Made by a program: the position numbers and the translations under genes. A DNA stretch of 64,000 bases from HdN1 sp964473645 (GTDB lineage Bacteria > Pseudomonadota > Gammaproteobacteria > Pseudomonadales > Ketobacteraceae), in the NCBI GenBank assembly GCA_964473645.1, contig CAYYPW010000013.1:62001-126000 (forward strand), written 5' to 3'. Positions 53,225 through 62,105 of this stretch are shown here, piece by piece. Within the stretch, counting starts at the first letter, position 1, and each line of letters opens with the position of its first letter. The notes beneath the pieces were generated by a model, which did no database searches, was not told where the DNA came from, and worked only from the letters and a program-made list of their open reading frames with translations.

Positions 53225-53259
53225 GCAGCCTTCGGCTGCTGGGACGCCGCTAGGCGGCG
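53225..53259. other. Two back-to-back hairpins after blc
   Basis: GCAGCC-TTC-GGCTGC (53225-53239) then CGCCGC-TAG-GCGGCG (53245-53259), both perfect 6-bp stems with 3-nt loops. They lie between convergent blc and DUF2220 genes. High GC contrasts with the AT-rich blc gene. Probably terminators or a small repeat element. Confidence 0.6.
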
Positions 53260-53279
53260 CCCTTGGGTGATGAAGATTT

Positions 53280-54434
53280 TCAGTTTGCGCATTCCCAGGC
53301 CACGAATTCCTGGTCTATTGCCAAACCTGACCGACGCAATACAGGTAGCAACACATGATCTGCATAGCGACAGCCGGTGACGTTCGGATCGGTCTGCATT
53401 TCTTTTCCTGCATCGACAGGTTTATGCCCTTGGCCCACCTGTAACGCCTCGACCAAGCGGCGATATCCGGGTTCCCAGGCTTGCGCATTGGGAAAGGCGA
53501 TCCGTAAACTTGCCAACACTCCCATGCCGGCAAAATCCAGGTCCCCCCAAAAATAGCAGGGTAAGGTAATCTCGCCTCGCCACATTTGTTCCAGCAGATG
53601 AATGGACAGCGCACTGCGTGTACTCGCAATACTGCAAAACACGGCATGCCCTGGTTCGCGAATGCGCGGAGAGGTTGCACGAAAACCGGCACAGTACACC
53701 AATGCCAGGTGTTGCGCTTCTTCTGGTGGATGTTCGGCAAAGCGCAAGAATGAATCCTGGTTCTCGATCCATAAAACCCCTTGCACTTCGTTCGGCACCA
53801 CAACATTGAGCAGAATCGGGCGTGGTTTGATCCTGTGCATTTGCATCGGGAACACTTCACGCAACCAGATTTCTTTGTTTTCAGCGAACTTGGAATCGCC
53901 CCAAAAGCAGCGGGCAGAAGCCTCACGCAAGGTTAACGGTTGCGACAAGCGGGCAAACGCAACCAACGCCTGTACGATTTCTTCGGCGCCACGGTTTTCA
54001 TAGCGCAGCGGTGAATTCAGCATAAAGCGTACGCTCGCCGGCCAAAGCGACGCATTTTTTTCGATAGCCTCTTGCCATATCAACGAATACGGGTCGATGA
54101 GTGGACGGTGTAACCATTCACGCACACACGCTTCGGCGTCGAGATTAAACTCTAACCGCATTTTCTCAAACTCTGGCTCGCCCGGTTTAGCGCGTGGGCC
54201 TTTGATTGTCCAGATCAGGTATTGCTTGTCGAGCGAACGTATGAGCGACCAGATGTATTCTGCCTCTTCGCGAGCCGCATACAGCTCGGGACAATGCTTG
54301 CGGGTTAGCCGTAGCGTAAGTTTATCGTCGATATCATCGATAGGGCCTTGATCCAGGCGATCGATAAACTGATGCAACAAACTAAGCAGCGCGGGTTCTT
54401 CTTGCAACCAAGCGGGGGAATGTACTGTTTTCAT
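53280..54434 (-). CDS. DUF2220/JetD-like toprim-domain protein
   Basis: 384 residues from ATG 54434. The C-terminal half carries toprim-like features: LWIENQDSFLRFA (catalytic Glu in IEN) and CYFWGDLDFAGMGVLASLRIAFPNAQAWEP (DxD in WGDLDFAG), as in DUF2220/JetD proteins, which resemble the topoisomerase-VI subunit A toprim. In Wadjet anti-plasmid systems JetD is the nuclease. No jetA, jetB or jetC lies beside it, so it is orphaned or has another role. Start codon context is weak. Confidence 0.68.
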   Translation of the reverse strand: MKTVHSPAWLQEEPALLSLLHQFIDRLDQGPIDDIDDKLTLRLTRKHCPELYAAREEAEYIWSLIRSLDKQYLIWTIKGPRAKPGEPEFEKMRLEFNLDAEACVREWLHRPLIDPYSLIWQEAIEKNASLWPASVRFMLNSPLRYENRGAEEIVQALVAFARLSQPLTLREASARCFWGDSKFAENKEIWLREVFPMQMHRIKPRPILLNVVVPNEVQGVLWIENQDSFLRFAEHPPEEAQHLALVYCAGFRATSPRIREPGHAVFCSIASTRSALSIHLLEQMWRGEITLPCYFWGDLDFAGMGVLASLRIAFPNAQAWEPGYRRLVEALQVGQGHKPVDAGKEMQTDPNVTGCRYADHVLLPVLRRSGLAIDQEFVAWECAN

Positions 54435-54805
54435 TACGCAGGCGCCCTGGATAGGCGCGACAGGGAAGAGGCACACTATGGTAACAATCCCTGGGCGTTT
54501 TTCCTACTATCTCGTGTGAGAGTTCTTTCGTCAGTCGGGATGTCGCCGCTATCACTGACCGTTATACATTTTTTGTTACCTCGTGGATGGGTTGCCACGT
54601 TGAAAGGCGCTGTGGGCTCGTTTCGATGCGATGTCGACGGGGTCGCCTCAGGCATCCGCGCGACAATATTTCTGCCCTTGTCATAATCCAGTCCAAGAAA
54701 CCCAACCCCCGCCATATTTTCTTCATAGAGGATCGGTATTGTCGTCTGGCGTATGACCAAAAACACGCCCGGCTCAAACCACTACAACGACAAGACGCAT
54801 TCACT
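54435..54805. other. Intergenic gap between DUF2220 and esterase-like genes
   Basis: 371 bp between divergent genes. I see no gene, RNA motif or clear palindrome. It should carry the promoters of both neighbours. Codon-like reading of the + strand extends upstream of the next gene, but without a signal peptide or family match. Confidence 0.5.
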
Positions 54806-56233
54806 ATGAAAAACACGCACATTCTCAATATGACCGTACTCGCCGGCAGCCTGCTGCTGGCCAATGCTGCCACGGCGGCTCCCTCCTTCATCAATGGCCT
54901 GGCATTGCCTGGCGCGATGGGAGACACCTTTGGCACAGTCGTCAATGATGGCCGCCTGGGGTTCTTCTCGGACATTTATTACAATCCGGGTACCAATGAA
55001 TGGTGGGGCTTGTCAGACCGAGGCCCCGGTGGCGGCTTTATCAGCTATGACACTCGGGTGCAGCGTTTTACGCTCGATGTTGACATGAACACCGGCGCCA
55101 TTTCGAATTTTCAGGTGGCCGAGACGATCAAATTCTATAACGGTGGCAGCTCACTCAACGGTCTGGCACCAAGCACTACCAGCCTGCTGGGTAATTCTTT
55201 CGATCCAGAAGGTATCGTCATCAATCCCAATAATGGCAACTTCCTGGTTTCGGACGAATACGGCCCCTCTGTCTATGAAATTGACCGTCATACGGGCAAT
55301 GTACTGAGAACATTTGAAACGCCCGCCAATCTGGTGCCACGCAATGCATCCACCCAGATTCCCAATTACGCAGGTGATACCAACAATACCGCAGGCAAAC
55401 GCACCAATCGTGGATTTGAAGGTCTGGCCATCAGCCCGGATGGGCAATACGCCTACGCGATGCTGCAAAGCGCCATGCTGGACGAAGGTGGCGGTAACGG
55501 TCGAGTGAATCGCATCGTTAAATTTGATATGAACACGGGTGAAGCGGTCGCGCAATTCGCCTATGAGATGAAACGTAACGGCCAGGGTCAGGGCATCTCC
55601 GCCCTGGTTGCCATCAACGACCACGAATTTTTGGTGCTGGAACGAAATAATCGCGGCGTTGGTATTGGCGCCGAACTGGCGACCGCAGACAAAGAGGTTT
55701 ACCGAATTGATCTCACGGGGGCAACCGATGTGAGCAATATTGATCTGGATTCGGGTGCCAGTTTTACCCGTGTTTCCAAGACGGGCCCCTTCCTTGATCT
55801 TGATGCCAATACCTTAAGTGAACTGGGCAACCGTTCCCCCGAAAAATGGGAAGGCCTTGCAGTCGGCCCACGCTTGAATGACGGCAGTTATTTATTACTG
55901 TCAGGCACGGATAACGATTACAGCGTTACCCAGAATAGCAACGGGCAACAATTTGACGTGTATTTGCGTTTCAGCGATGCCGACCCTTATGCGTCTTCCA
56001 TTCAATGCCCGCTGGGCCAAACAACCGGCTGTTTTCTCACCTCAAACACGAATGTGTACGCGTCTCTCACCAGCGACTACAGTCTGCTGCCGGGCGTATT
56101 GCATGCCTACAAGGTCTCAGCCGAAGAGTTAGGTAATTATGTAACGCCGGTACCTGTACCGCCGGCTGCCTTGCTGTTCGTTTCCGGTCTGGGCGTATTG
56201 GCTGCGCGTCTGCGTCGTAAAAAATCAGCGTAA
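54806..56233 (+). CDS. Phytase/esterase-like secreted protein with PEP-CTERM-type tail
   Basis: 475 residues from ATG 54806. Signal peptide MKNTHILNMTVLAGSLLLANAATA, then a beta-propeller-like esterase-like/phytase domain (PF13449 type) with GMSDRGPGGG-like WGLSDRGPGG, SFDPEGIVI, GFEGLAISPDG and WEGLAVGP. The C-terminus VTPVPVPPAALLFVSGLGVLAARLRRKKSA is a PEP-CTERM-type signal: Val-Pro-x-Pro, membrane helix, basic tail. Exosortase-mediated sorting is inferred; no exosortase is in the window. A hairpin terminator follows at 56244. Confidence 0.75.
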   Translation: MKNTHILNMTVLAGSLLLANAATAAPSFINGLALPGAMGDTFGTVVNDGRLGFFSDIYYNPGTNEWWGLSDRGPGGGFISYDTRVQRFTLDVDMNTGAISNFQVAETIKFYNGGSSLNGLAPSTTSLLGNSFDPEGIVINPNNGNFLVSDEYGPSVYEIDRHTGNVLRTFETPANLVPRNASTQIPNYAGDTNNTAGKRTNRGFEGLAISPDGQYAYAMLQSAMLDEGGGNGRVNRIVKFDMNTGEAVAQFAYEMKRNGQGQGISALVAINDHEFLVLERNNRGVGIGAELATADKEVYRIDLTGATDVSNIDLDSGASFTRVSKTGPFLDLDANTLSELGNRSPEKWEGLAVGPRLNDGSYLLLSGTDNDYSVTQNSNGQQFDVYLRFSDADPYASSIQCPLGQTTGCFLTSNTNVYASLTSDYSLLPGVLHAYKVSAEELGNYVTPVPVPPAALLFVSGLGVLAARLRRKKSA

Positions 56234-56243
56234 GGTCTGCACT

Positions 56244-56263
56244 GGGGATGCGATTGCATCCCC
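56244..56263 (+). terminator. Hairpin after the esterase-like gene
   Basis: GGGGATGC-GATT-GCATCCCC, perfect 8-bp stem 11 bp after the stop codon. No T-run follows, but it lies between convergent genes. Confidence 0.6.
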
Positions 56264-56312
56264 ATGAACTGCTGGCAAATACATTTTATAGCGCAAAACC
56301 GCTTATAACGAC

Positions 56313-57461
56313 TTAACCAAGCCGCAGATGATTATCCCAGCCACCGGCAGGCAAGGTTAACGTCGTAACATTGATCCCGCCCTCATACGGTTCTATATAC
56401 CGGCAAAGCCCTTGTCCCGATGACAACAAAAAACCCTTGTTCCAGGCAACAATACCGGCACAATCGGGCATATGAGCATCGGCAAGACAGGCAAGTGAGT
56501 GGCGGTCATAAATTAAAAACCGGTTTCCACGCGGTGCCGTGGTGGCAAACCAGGGTTGGCTAGGATGCACAGCGATACTGGCAAGATAGCCCTGCATTCG
56601 CACAAATTGCTCTTGCGGCATCGGCACAGGCACTAACGGCTTCCCTAAGGGTTTTACCGCCAACAAGGGCACATTAGCGTTCGCCTCCACGGGGTTGCCG
56701 ACATATTGCTGCGCTGTCACGATTGCACCATCGGCTTGCACAGCGAGATGACGAATACTGCACATTGGATCAGACAAGGTGTCTTTACTGATCAGGCGAC
56801 CCTCCAGCCCCACGTGCACCAAGCTCGACGCTATCGCTTCAGGGTTTTGTACTTCTCGGCTACTCGCCTCGGTGATCATGCCGCCATTGGCTGTGATAAA
56901 CCCACGCTGATCACGATCCCACTCCAGCTGATGCGGTTCAATGCCATGAGTGCTGATTTCATGCAAAAAATCAAAACCGTTGGCGTGCAGCCGGTAGACA
57001 CCAATAACGCCACGGCCAGGCTGCTGCAAATCGTTTTCGGTCAGATGGAGATGCTTACCCTCTGCATCAAATAATCCATGCCCATAAAAGTGCCTTTGTG
57101 GACGGGCCACCAACACCGATAACAGCTGCCCCTGCCTGGTGTCCACCCAATAACAATGCGTGCCGGGCCGGCGTGCGACAAACAGCGCCTGCTGCCTGCC
57201 TGGGTGCACCACAATGTCATGACAGCGCTGATCAGTTGCCAGTGAAAAGCAGGGCTTGCCATCGAGCGCATAACCCACTGCCCAGTGGCGGCCCTCGAGA
57301 TCATCGCGGGCTGACAGTAGCAATGGATTTCCTGCCGTGTCCTTGGCCCATGCGCTGGCTGACGCTCCCAGTGCCGTAAATCCCGAGCTTGTTATTCCCA
57401 ATGTCGTTAACCCCAATGAGAGCGCAAGCGCCTGGCGACGATTAAATTCAATCGCCATCAT
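56313..57461 (-). CDS. DUF1513 protein of imelysin-type iron operon
   Basis: 382 residues. N-terminal RR-like sequence FNRRQALAL followed by a hydrophobic stretch suggests Tat or Sec export. WD/propeller-like repeats: HDIVVHPGRQQALFVARRPGTHCYWVD, HFYGHGLFDAEGKHLHLTENDL, GIEPHQLEWDRDQRGFITANGG. DUF1513 genes follow imelysin and di-haem (DUF1111) genes in Pseudomonas-type iron operons (the PA4370-PA4373 type). Here it is cut off from that operon by the protease gene at 58015. Its start overlaps the remnant 3' end of an imelysin gene (57448-57600). Confidence 0.82.
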   Translation of the reverse strand: MMAIEFNRRQALALSLGLTTLGITSSGFTALGASASAWAKDTAGNPLLLSARDDLEGRHWAVGYALDGKPCFSLATDQRCHDIVVHPGRQQALFVARRPGTHCYWVDTRQGQLLSVLVARPQRHFYGHGLFDAEGKHLHLTENDLQQPGRGVIGVYRLHANGFDFLHEISTHGIEPHQLEWDRDQRGFITANGGMITEASSREVQNPEAIASSLVHVGLEGRLISKDTLSDPMCSIRHLAVQADGAIVTAQQYVGNPVEANANVPLLAVKPLGKPLVPVPMPQEQFVRMQGYLASIAVHPSQPWFATTAPRGNRFLIYDRHSLACLADAHMPDCAGIVAWNKGFLLSSGQGLCRYIEPYEGGINVTTLTLPAGGWDNHLRLG

Positions 57462-57600
57462 GGGTATTACCTCCGGGTGGAATTGGCAACGCGCTGCTCA
57501 CATCGCGCATATATTGCAGATGCAGTAATTTCATTTGTTTGGATAAGCCCTTGAGTTGCGTGCGCCCATTCGCACTTTTCAGCATCGCCCATGATGAAAA
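57448..57600 (-). pseudogene. Remnant of an imelysin-2-like 3' end
   Basis: The minus strand encodes, in frame, MLKSANGRTQLKGLSKQMK, then HLQYMRDVSSALPIPP and finally NTHDGD-stop. This aligns with the last 46 residues of imelysin-2 at 59477 (LLKTAEGRAQLKGLAEQMK..HMQYARDVSKALQIPL..NAHDGD-stop). The stop codon overlaps the DUF1513 start (ATGATGGCGATTGA), the arrangement expected in an uninterrupted operon. Homology is lost beyond about 57600. Confidence 0.88.
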
Positions 57601-58014
57601 GCAACGGCGTGCGGTCGAGACTATAAATTTTCTATCACAAAAGTGTACGTGTAAATGACCAAAACAAATGTAGCGAATGCAGGGGGTTTTGGCGCCGATC
57701 CAAATACACCAGGGTGAAACGCCAATTCTTCACACTCTGTGCCACCGTTTTCGTCACATTTACCCCGCCTGATTTCTTCACATCTTCGCGCCCAGAAGCA
57801 TCACTGAACGACAGGCTGATGCAGGTCACAATGACTCTGACCCAAATTTCTCAACAGTCTTGGCATCAACGCGACGCAGGCATACGTCATCTGCGTAACA
57901 AGCGCTACACCGCTGCATTTTGCTAACGCAATGACAAGAGAATGGTGAGAAATGCGGATCAGGAGACTCACCGTCTCCGTCATAAAAGACCAAAAATAAA
58001 GAGGGAGATCTTGC
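57601..58014. other. Gap between imelysin remnant and protease gene
   Basis: 414 bp. No ORF with a family match; the small + ORF at 57714 is not convincing. A 6-bp hairpin GGAGAC-TCACC-GTCTCC lies at 57962. It must hold the protease promoter and one insertion boundary. Confidence 0.5.
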
Positions 58015-59397
58015 ATGAATACTTTCACCAAACTGTGGGCCGGGTTGCTGATGGGGACCTGCGCCTCAGGCACCCTGGCGGCGACGTCAGGCCTGGTGTC
58101 GGCCGAACGCTTGAGCATTGCCGCACTAGAAGCCAGCCACGTCGCCGAACTCCGGCTACCGCAGCCCGAAACATCCACGATGGAAGAGCCACAAAAAGAA
58201 GAAGCAAAACTCCAGATGGTGGCCAACGCCGATTTCGTTTCCAAGCTGAGTGCAGGCGCGGAAACCTTTGAAGCCAGTGGGAGCACCAGTCTGAGCCTGT
58301 CGGCCACGCGGGAGAAATTGGCCGGAGGCGAAGTGGAAGTGAATGGCCTCAACATGGTGTTCAAGAACGTGCCGCAGGCCGCACTTACGCACAACACCTA
58401 TAACGGCCCCAAACTGGGAACGGTAGGCTTTGCTGCTGATGCCGGCCAGTCCCTGCGTTATGACCGTGATGCCGGCACGGTGGAGGGCAAGGTCAGTGGA
58501 TATCTGGATGCGCCTTACATGAGCGAACTGGCTGCGCCAATGCGTGACGACTACGACGACTACGTGGAAACACCGCGCCAACCCGCCACCCTCTATGTGC
58601 GCATACAACTGGAACGCGCCCTCGATGAATCCGCCGATGATCAGCCATTGAGGCAAAAGGGCGAGGTTTCCATGCACCTCGATGCGCCGGCTGACAAGCG
58701 CCTCGCTGCCATGGATTTACAGGCCAAGTTTGTCGCAACGTCCATCGCCATCGAACACCTCATTACCTTTTACTGGGAAGCGGCCAAACGCTTGTGTGTG
58801 CAACCGGTAAGGATAGGCTGGTTCGGTTACGGTGGGTTCTGGCCACCCATGCTGCAATTGTTTTACACAGGCGCAGGCCTGCCATTCGGATTGCCGGGAG
58901 CAAACACCGAATGGGCCAAGGCAGATGTTGTCTTCACGGTGCGCGACTGGAAAACGGTGTGGAAATCGCAATACGTCACTTTCGATTCAAGTGAGGCAAC
59001 TGCGCTGAAAGCAGAAGTGGATGATGCAGACTGCGTCGAAGTATTTTTTGTTCGCGAATTTTCCCCTGCCTCCATGTGGGGAGGTGGCGCGACCTGGGGA
59101 TTGGGCACCGCTAACACCAAAATCATCAGCAGCGACGGCAATGCTGTCGGCGGCATTGATCTGACGCACCTGGCGCATGAGATTGGGCATGCCATCGGCC
59201 TACCACACCCCACCGGCGCGGCCGGGGTGAGCACCAACACCCTGATGTGCCCCAGCGGCTGGATGAACGACAACCCCAAACGTAACAGTCAGGAGAACAA
59301 GGACAATATCGTTAATCCGCTTTTCACTTTCACGCTGAAACTGAAAACCACAGGCCCCAACTGCAATAACAGCGCAGATTGCGGCGCCTGTCCATAA
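58015..59397 (+). CDS. Secreted zinc metalloprotease (metzincin motif)
   Basis: 460 residues, GAGGGAG before ATG 58015. Signal peptide MNTFTKLWAGLLMGTCASGTLAA. The catalytic zinc motif HEIGHAIGLPH (HExxHxxGxxH) is at about 386, followed by MCPSGWMND with a Met-turn-like Met. Downstream is Cys-rich (NCNNSADCGACP), suggesting disulphides. The remainder (1-350) shows no repeat or known domain. On the + strand, opposite to the iron operon it interrupts. Possibly carried in by the insertion event. Confidence 0.8.
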   Translation: MNTFTKLWAGLLMGTCASGTLAATSGLVSAERLSIAALEASHVAELRLPQPETSTMEEPQKEEAKLQMVANADFVSKLSAGAETFEASGSTSLSLSATREKLAGGEVEVNGLNMVFKNVPQAALTHNTYNGPKLGTVGFAADAGQSLRYDRDAGTVEGKVSGYLDAPYMSELAAPMRDDYDDYVETPRQPATLYVRIQLERALDESADDQPLRQKGEVSMHLDAPADKRLAAMDLQAKFVATSIAIEHLITFYWEAAKRLCVQPVRIGWFGYGGFWPPMLQLFYTGAGLPFGLPGANTEWAKADVVFTVRDWKTVWKSQYVTFDSSEATALKAEVDDADCVEVFFVREFSPASMWGGGATWGLGTANTKIISSDGNAVGGIDLTHLAHEIGHAIGLPHPTGAAGVSTNTLMCPSGWMNDNPKRNSQENKDNIVNPLFTFTLKLKTTGPNCNNSADCGACP

Positions 59398-59411
59398 CGA
59401 TAATACTATGG

Positions 59412-59439
59412 GCCCAAAGGAAAGGGATTTCCCTTGGGC
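59412..59439. terminator. Terminator between protease and imelysin-2
   Basis: GCCCAAAGGAAA / TTTCCCTTGGGC, 12-bp stem with one mismatch and loop GGGA, 14 bp after the protease stop, between convergent genes. Confidence 0.75.
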
Positions 59440-59476
59440 TTGAAGGTTTGAACTAAACGTCTGACGTCAGTCAATC

Positions 59477-60595
59477 TCAATCGCCATCATGGGCATTGAT
59501 TCCCAGTGGAATCTGCAACGCTTTGCTTACATCGCGCGCATATTGCATATGCAGTGATTTCATTTGTTCGGCCAAGCCCTTCAGTTGCGCACGGCCTTCT
59601 GCAGTCTTCAGCAATGCCACTAGTGTCAAAGCGGAAGCATCAGAACTCAACAACGGTGAAGTCATCAAGCGTGCGTATGCCTCTTCGATCTGTGCAGCCA
59701 ACCCAGGCTGCTTGGCTGCCACCGCCTCTGCCAGCCCCGATTGCCACAGCGAACGACTGCCTTCCAACACGGCTCGTGCAGAGGGTAACGACAGACCTGA
59801 GCGCCAGTACTCGGCCAAAAACGGCTGGGGGTATTTGTCGCCCAATGCGGTGGCCAATTTTTTATGCGCGACCTCCAGACCGGCCACATTGGCTTTGAGC
59901 AACTCTGCAAGCGCTTCGCTTTCGTTGGCGTAGCGGGAATTGGGCAGCGCAGAACGCATTCCCATCCCCTGCTCGCGCTCCCAGCTTTGCAATGCCTCCT
60001 GCGCCAGCATTTGCTGGCGTTCGGCAATCACGCTGACCGGTGGGCACAAACGCTCGCGCTGAGGGGCTTGCGACCAGTCAAAGCGGGCATCAAATAGCAG
60101 AAATTCCAATGCTGACAAGCCTTGCAAGGTCACACTCTGCTCAGCTAACTGGACAGCCGTTGGTACAGGTTGTTCTAACCATTGCTCGACCTGATGCCCG
60201 ACCAGATCTTTTTTATCCGGCCAATAACTCACACGCACGCTGACGGGTGTCACTGGCCCCGGCTGCATGCTTTGCAATGCCGACCAGGCCAGTGCATCTT
60301 GCCGCCAAGCGGCACGCAATCGCTCAATACTGGCAGCATCGGGCTGGCGACAAACGCTCTGCGCTTGATCAAACAATGCCTGGCTTTGCGCCACCCAGTG
60401 TTGATAGGCGGGCGCGACAGCCTGTTCGGCAAGCTGTTGCGGCGTGGTCAGTGCAGGCCCGCCCAGCGGGTACTCGCATCCGGCCGCCGCCCCCAGCATC
60501 AGCGTTAGAATGGTCAGAGAAAACACACGCCCAAAGCACCGATGTTGCATTTTGCTTTTCAATTTCGATCTCTTTTTAAAAATTAAACTTGTCAT
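59477..60595 (-). CDS. Imelysin-family lipoprotein (imelysin-2)
   Basis: 372 residues as drawn; ATG 60550 (357 aa) is also possible. Signal peptide with lipobox AAAGC. Imelysin-like helical protein: VAPAYQHWVAQSQALFDQA, YWPDKKDLVGHQVEQWL and LSALEFLLFDARFDW, where the GxHxxE-type motif of IrpA is replaced by LSALEFLLF. Third gene of the operon, 2 bp after the DUF1111 stop. The 3' end (last 46 codons) has a duplicate at 57448-57600. Confidence 0.85.
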   Translation of the reverse strand: MTSLIFKKRSKLKSKMQHRCFGRVFSLTILTLMLGAAAGCEYPLGGPALTTPQQLAEQAVAPAYQHWVAQSQALFDQAQSVCRQPDAASIERLRAAWRQDALAWSALQSMQPGPVTPVSVRVSYWPDKKDLVGHQVEQWLEQPVPTAVQLAEQSVTLQGLSALEFLLFDARFDWSQAPQRERLCPPVSVIAERQQMLAQEALQSWEREQGMGMRSALPNSRYANESEALAELLKANVAGLEVAHKKLATALGDKYPQPFLAEYWRSGLSLPSARAVLEGSRSLWQSGLAEAVAAKQPGLAAQIEEAYARLMTSPLLSSDASALTLVALLKTAEGRAQLKGLAEQMKSLHMQYARDVSKALQIPLGINAHDGD

Positions 60596-60597
60596 CG

Positions 60598-62031
60598 CTA
60601 TAAGGAACCAAGAAACGCCAACAATGCTTCACGCTCCGTGGATGATAATGCTAGCACAGCGGCGCGTGCCGCTTGCGCTTCGCCCCCGTGCCAAAGGACT
60701 GCTTCCAGGAGCGTGCGGGCGCGGCCATCGTGCAGGAATCCTGCTTGAGGATTTACCACTTGTGCAAGCCCAATCCCCCAAAGCGGTGGCGTACGCCACT
60801 CCTGACCGCTCGCCATAAATTCCGCACGACCATCGGCCAGCCCATCGCCCATGTCATGCAATAAAAGATCGGTGTAGGGCCAGATCGTTTGACCGCTCAA
60901 TTCAGGCTCAGCAGCAGACGCCGCCGTCACATGGGAAGGCACATGACAACCAGCACAACCGACTTGCCCAAATAATTGCTGCCCTCTGCGCACCTCAATA
61001 CTTTCGTTATTACGCTGCACGGGTACCGCCAGCGTGCGGGTATAGAAAAGCACCTTCGCGCGCACCTCGTCACTCACTTCAGGCACGCCCCCGTGGACAG
61101 CCGCACGGCAAGCTTGTTGTGTCGACGTGCAATCATCTGCAGCAATCAGCGTTGACGTTAACCCCATATCGCCTGCGAAGGCAGCGGCATTCTGCTGATC
61201 CAAACTGGGTTGCCCGGCCTTCCAGCCAAAGCGCCCCATAACCGTTGTCTGACGCTGAATGTCCCACACCTGATTAGGACGCCCCGATATGCCGTCGTTA
61301 TTACGATCCTCCGGGTCTGCCAATCCCAACACATCCGCCTCAGGAATCGCCTCCAACAAACCCAGCCCAATCATCGGGGGTGCAATGCGCACCGAGGTCA
61401 GCACGTCCGCAGGTAATGCCCCATAAGCGAGGTCTGTCACCTGTAAGCGGGGACGTCGCAACGCCACCGTAACGCCATCACTGAGCGTCACTGACGAGTA
61501 CTGCCATTGTACGCGCACGCGTGCTTCCGCAGGCACGCCTGGCACGGCCATATCTTGCAACTGCCCGCCATACACTGGTAGCGGTACGGCGCCGTGCACC
61601 CTCGCCAACGCCCGATCCGCTTCCGTCAACGCCGGTATCGACAGCCGCACCAGCATGGAAACCGCATTGGTCGCATCGGCAACAGGCGGGTGCCCGCGCC
61701 CGTCCTTAATATGACAGTTTTGGCAAGCATTGGTATTGAACAACGGCCCCAGTCCATCCCGCGCATCGGTCGACGCCGGAGCAATCACCCACGGATTGCG
61801 AAAAAAGCTATTCCCCACACTGAAATCCAGGCGACGCGAGGGAGACAAATGGGCTAACGGCAATGAAAAGGCATTGTCACCCGTCACACGTACTGTGCCC
61901 TTTCCCCCCAGTAGCGAGGAATCTACTGCCTCAATTGCATAAAGGCAGGGCGCAATAACGACAAGCATACAGGCCGCACTGACCAGCCCCGCAACGCCCG
62001 ACATATACCGCCGTCGTCCTGTCATGCGCAT
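60598..62031 (-). CDS. Di-haem c-type cytochrome, DUF1111 (thiol oxidoreductase-like)
   Basis: 477 residues. Signal-anchor MSGVAGLVSAACMLVVIAPCLYA, then two CxxCH haem sites: NACQNCHIKDGRGHPP (about 106) and VGCAGCHVPSH (about 356), with LLHDMGDGLADGRAE and FLHDGRARTLLEAVLWHGGEA between and after, typical of the DUF1111/CxxC-di-haem family. Acts in the periplasm. Second gene of the iron operon; starts at 62031 or 62025, with GGGGGA upstream. Confidence 0.9.
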   Translation of the reverse strand: MRMTGRRRYMSGVAGLVSAACMLVVIAPCLYAIEAVDSSLLGGKGTVRVTGDNAFSLPLAHLSPSRRLDFSVGNSFFRNPWVIAPASTDARDGLGPLFNTNACQNCHIKDGRGHPPVADATNAVSMLVRLSIPALTEADRALARVHGAVPLPVYGGQLQDMAVPGVPAEARVRVQWQYSSVTLSDGVTVALRRPRLQVTDLAYGALPADVLTSVRIAPPMIGLGLLEAIPEADVLGLADPEDRNNDGISGRPNQVWDIQRQTTVMGRFGWKAGQPSLDQQNAAAFAGDMGLTSTLIAADDCTSTQQACRAAVHGGVPEVSDEVRAKVLFYTRTLAVPVQRNNESIEVRRGQQLFGQVGCAGCHVPSHVTAASAAEPELSGQTIWPYTDLLLHDMGDGLADGRAEFMASGQEWRTPPLWGIGLAQVVNPQAGFLHDGRARTLLEAVLWHGGEAQAARAAVLALSSTEREALLAFLGSL

Positions 62032-62052
62032 TCCCCCGCTTTATCCAAAAAT

Positions 62053-62080
62053 GACAAAACCGCCTCAACGGCGGTTTGTC
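62053..62080 (-). terminator. Hairpin between imelysin-1 and DUF1111 gene
   Basis: GACAAACCGCC / GGCGGTTTTGTC around a 5-nt loop, with TTTTTGG after it on the minus strand. It lies in the 74-bp gap inside the operon, so it may reduce read-through and make imelysin-1 the major product. Confidence 0.6.
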
Positions 62081-62105
62081 ATATGCAACGAAAACTGTTT
62101 ATATT

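Noticed and set aside
57801..58397. Minus-strand 198-codon open frame
   Set aside because: Overlaps the protease signal-peptide region on the other strand; no motif, and the + strand gene has a good ribosome site and signal peptide.
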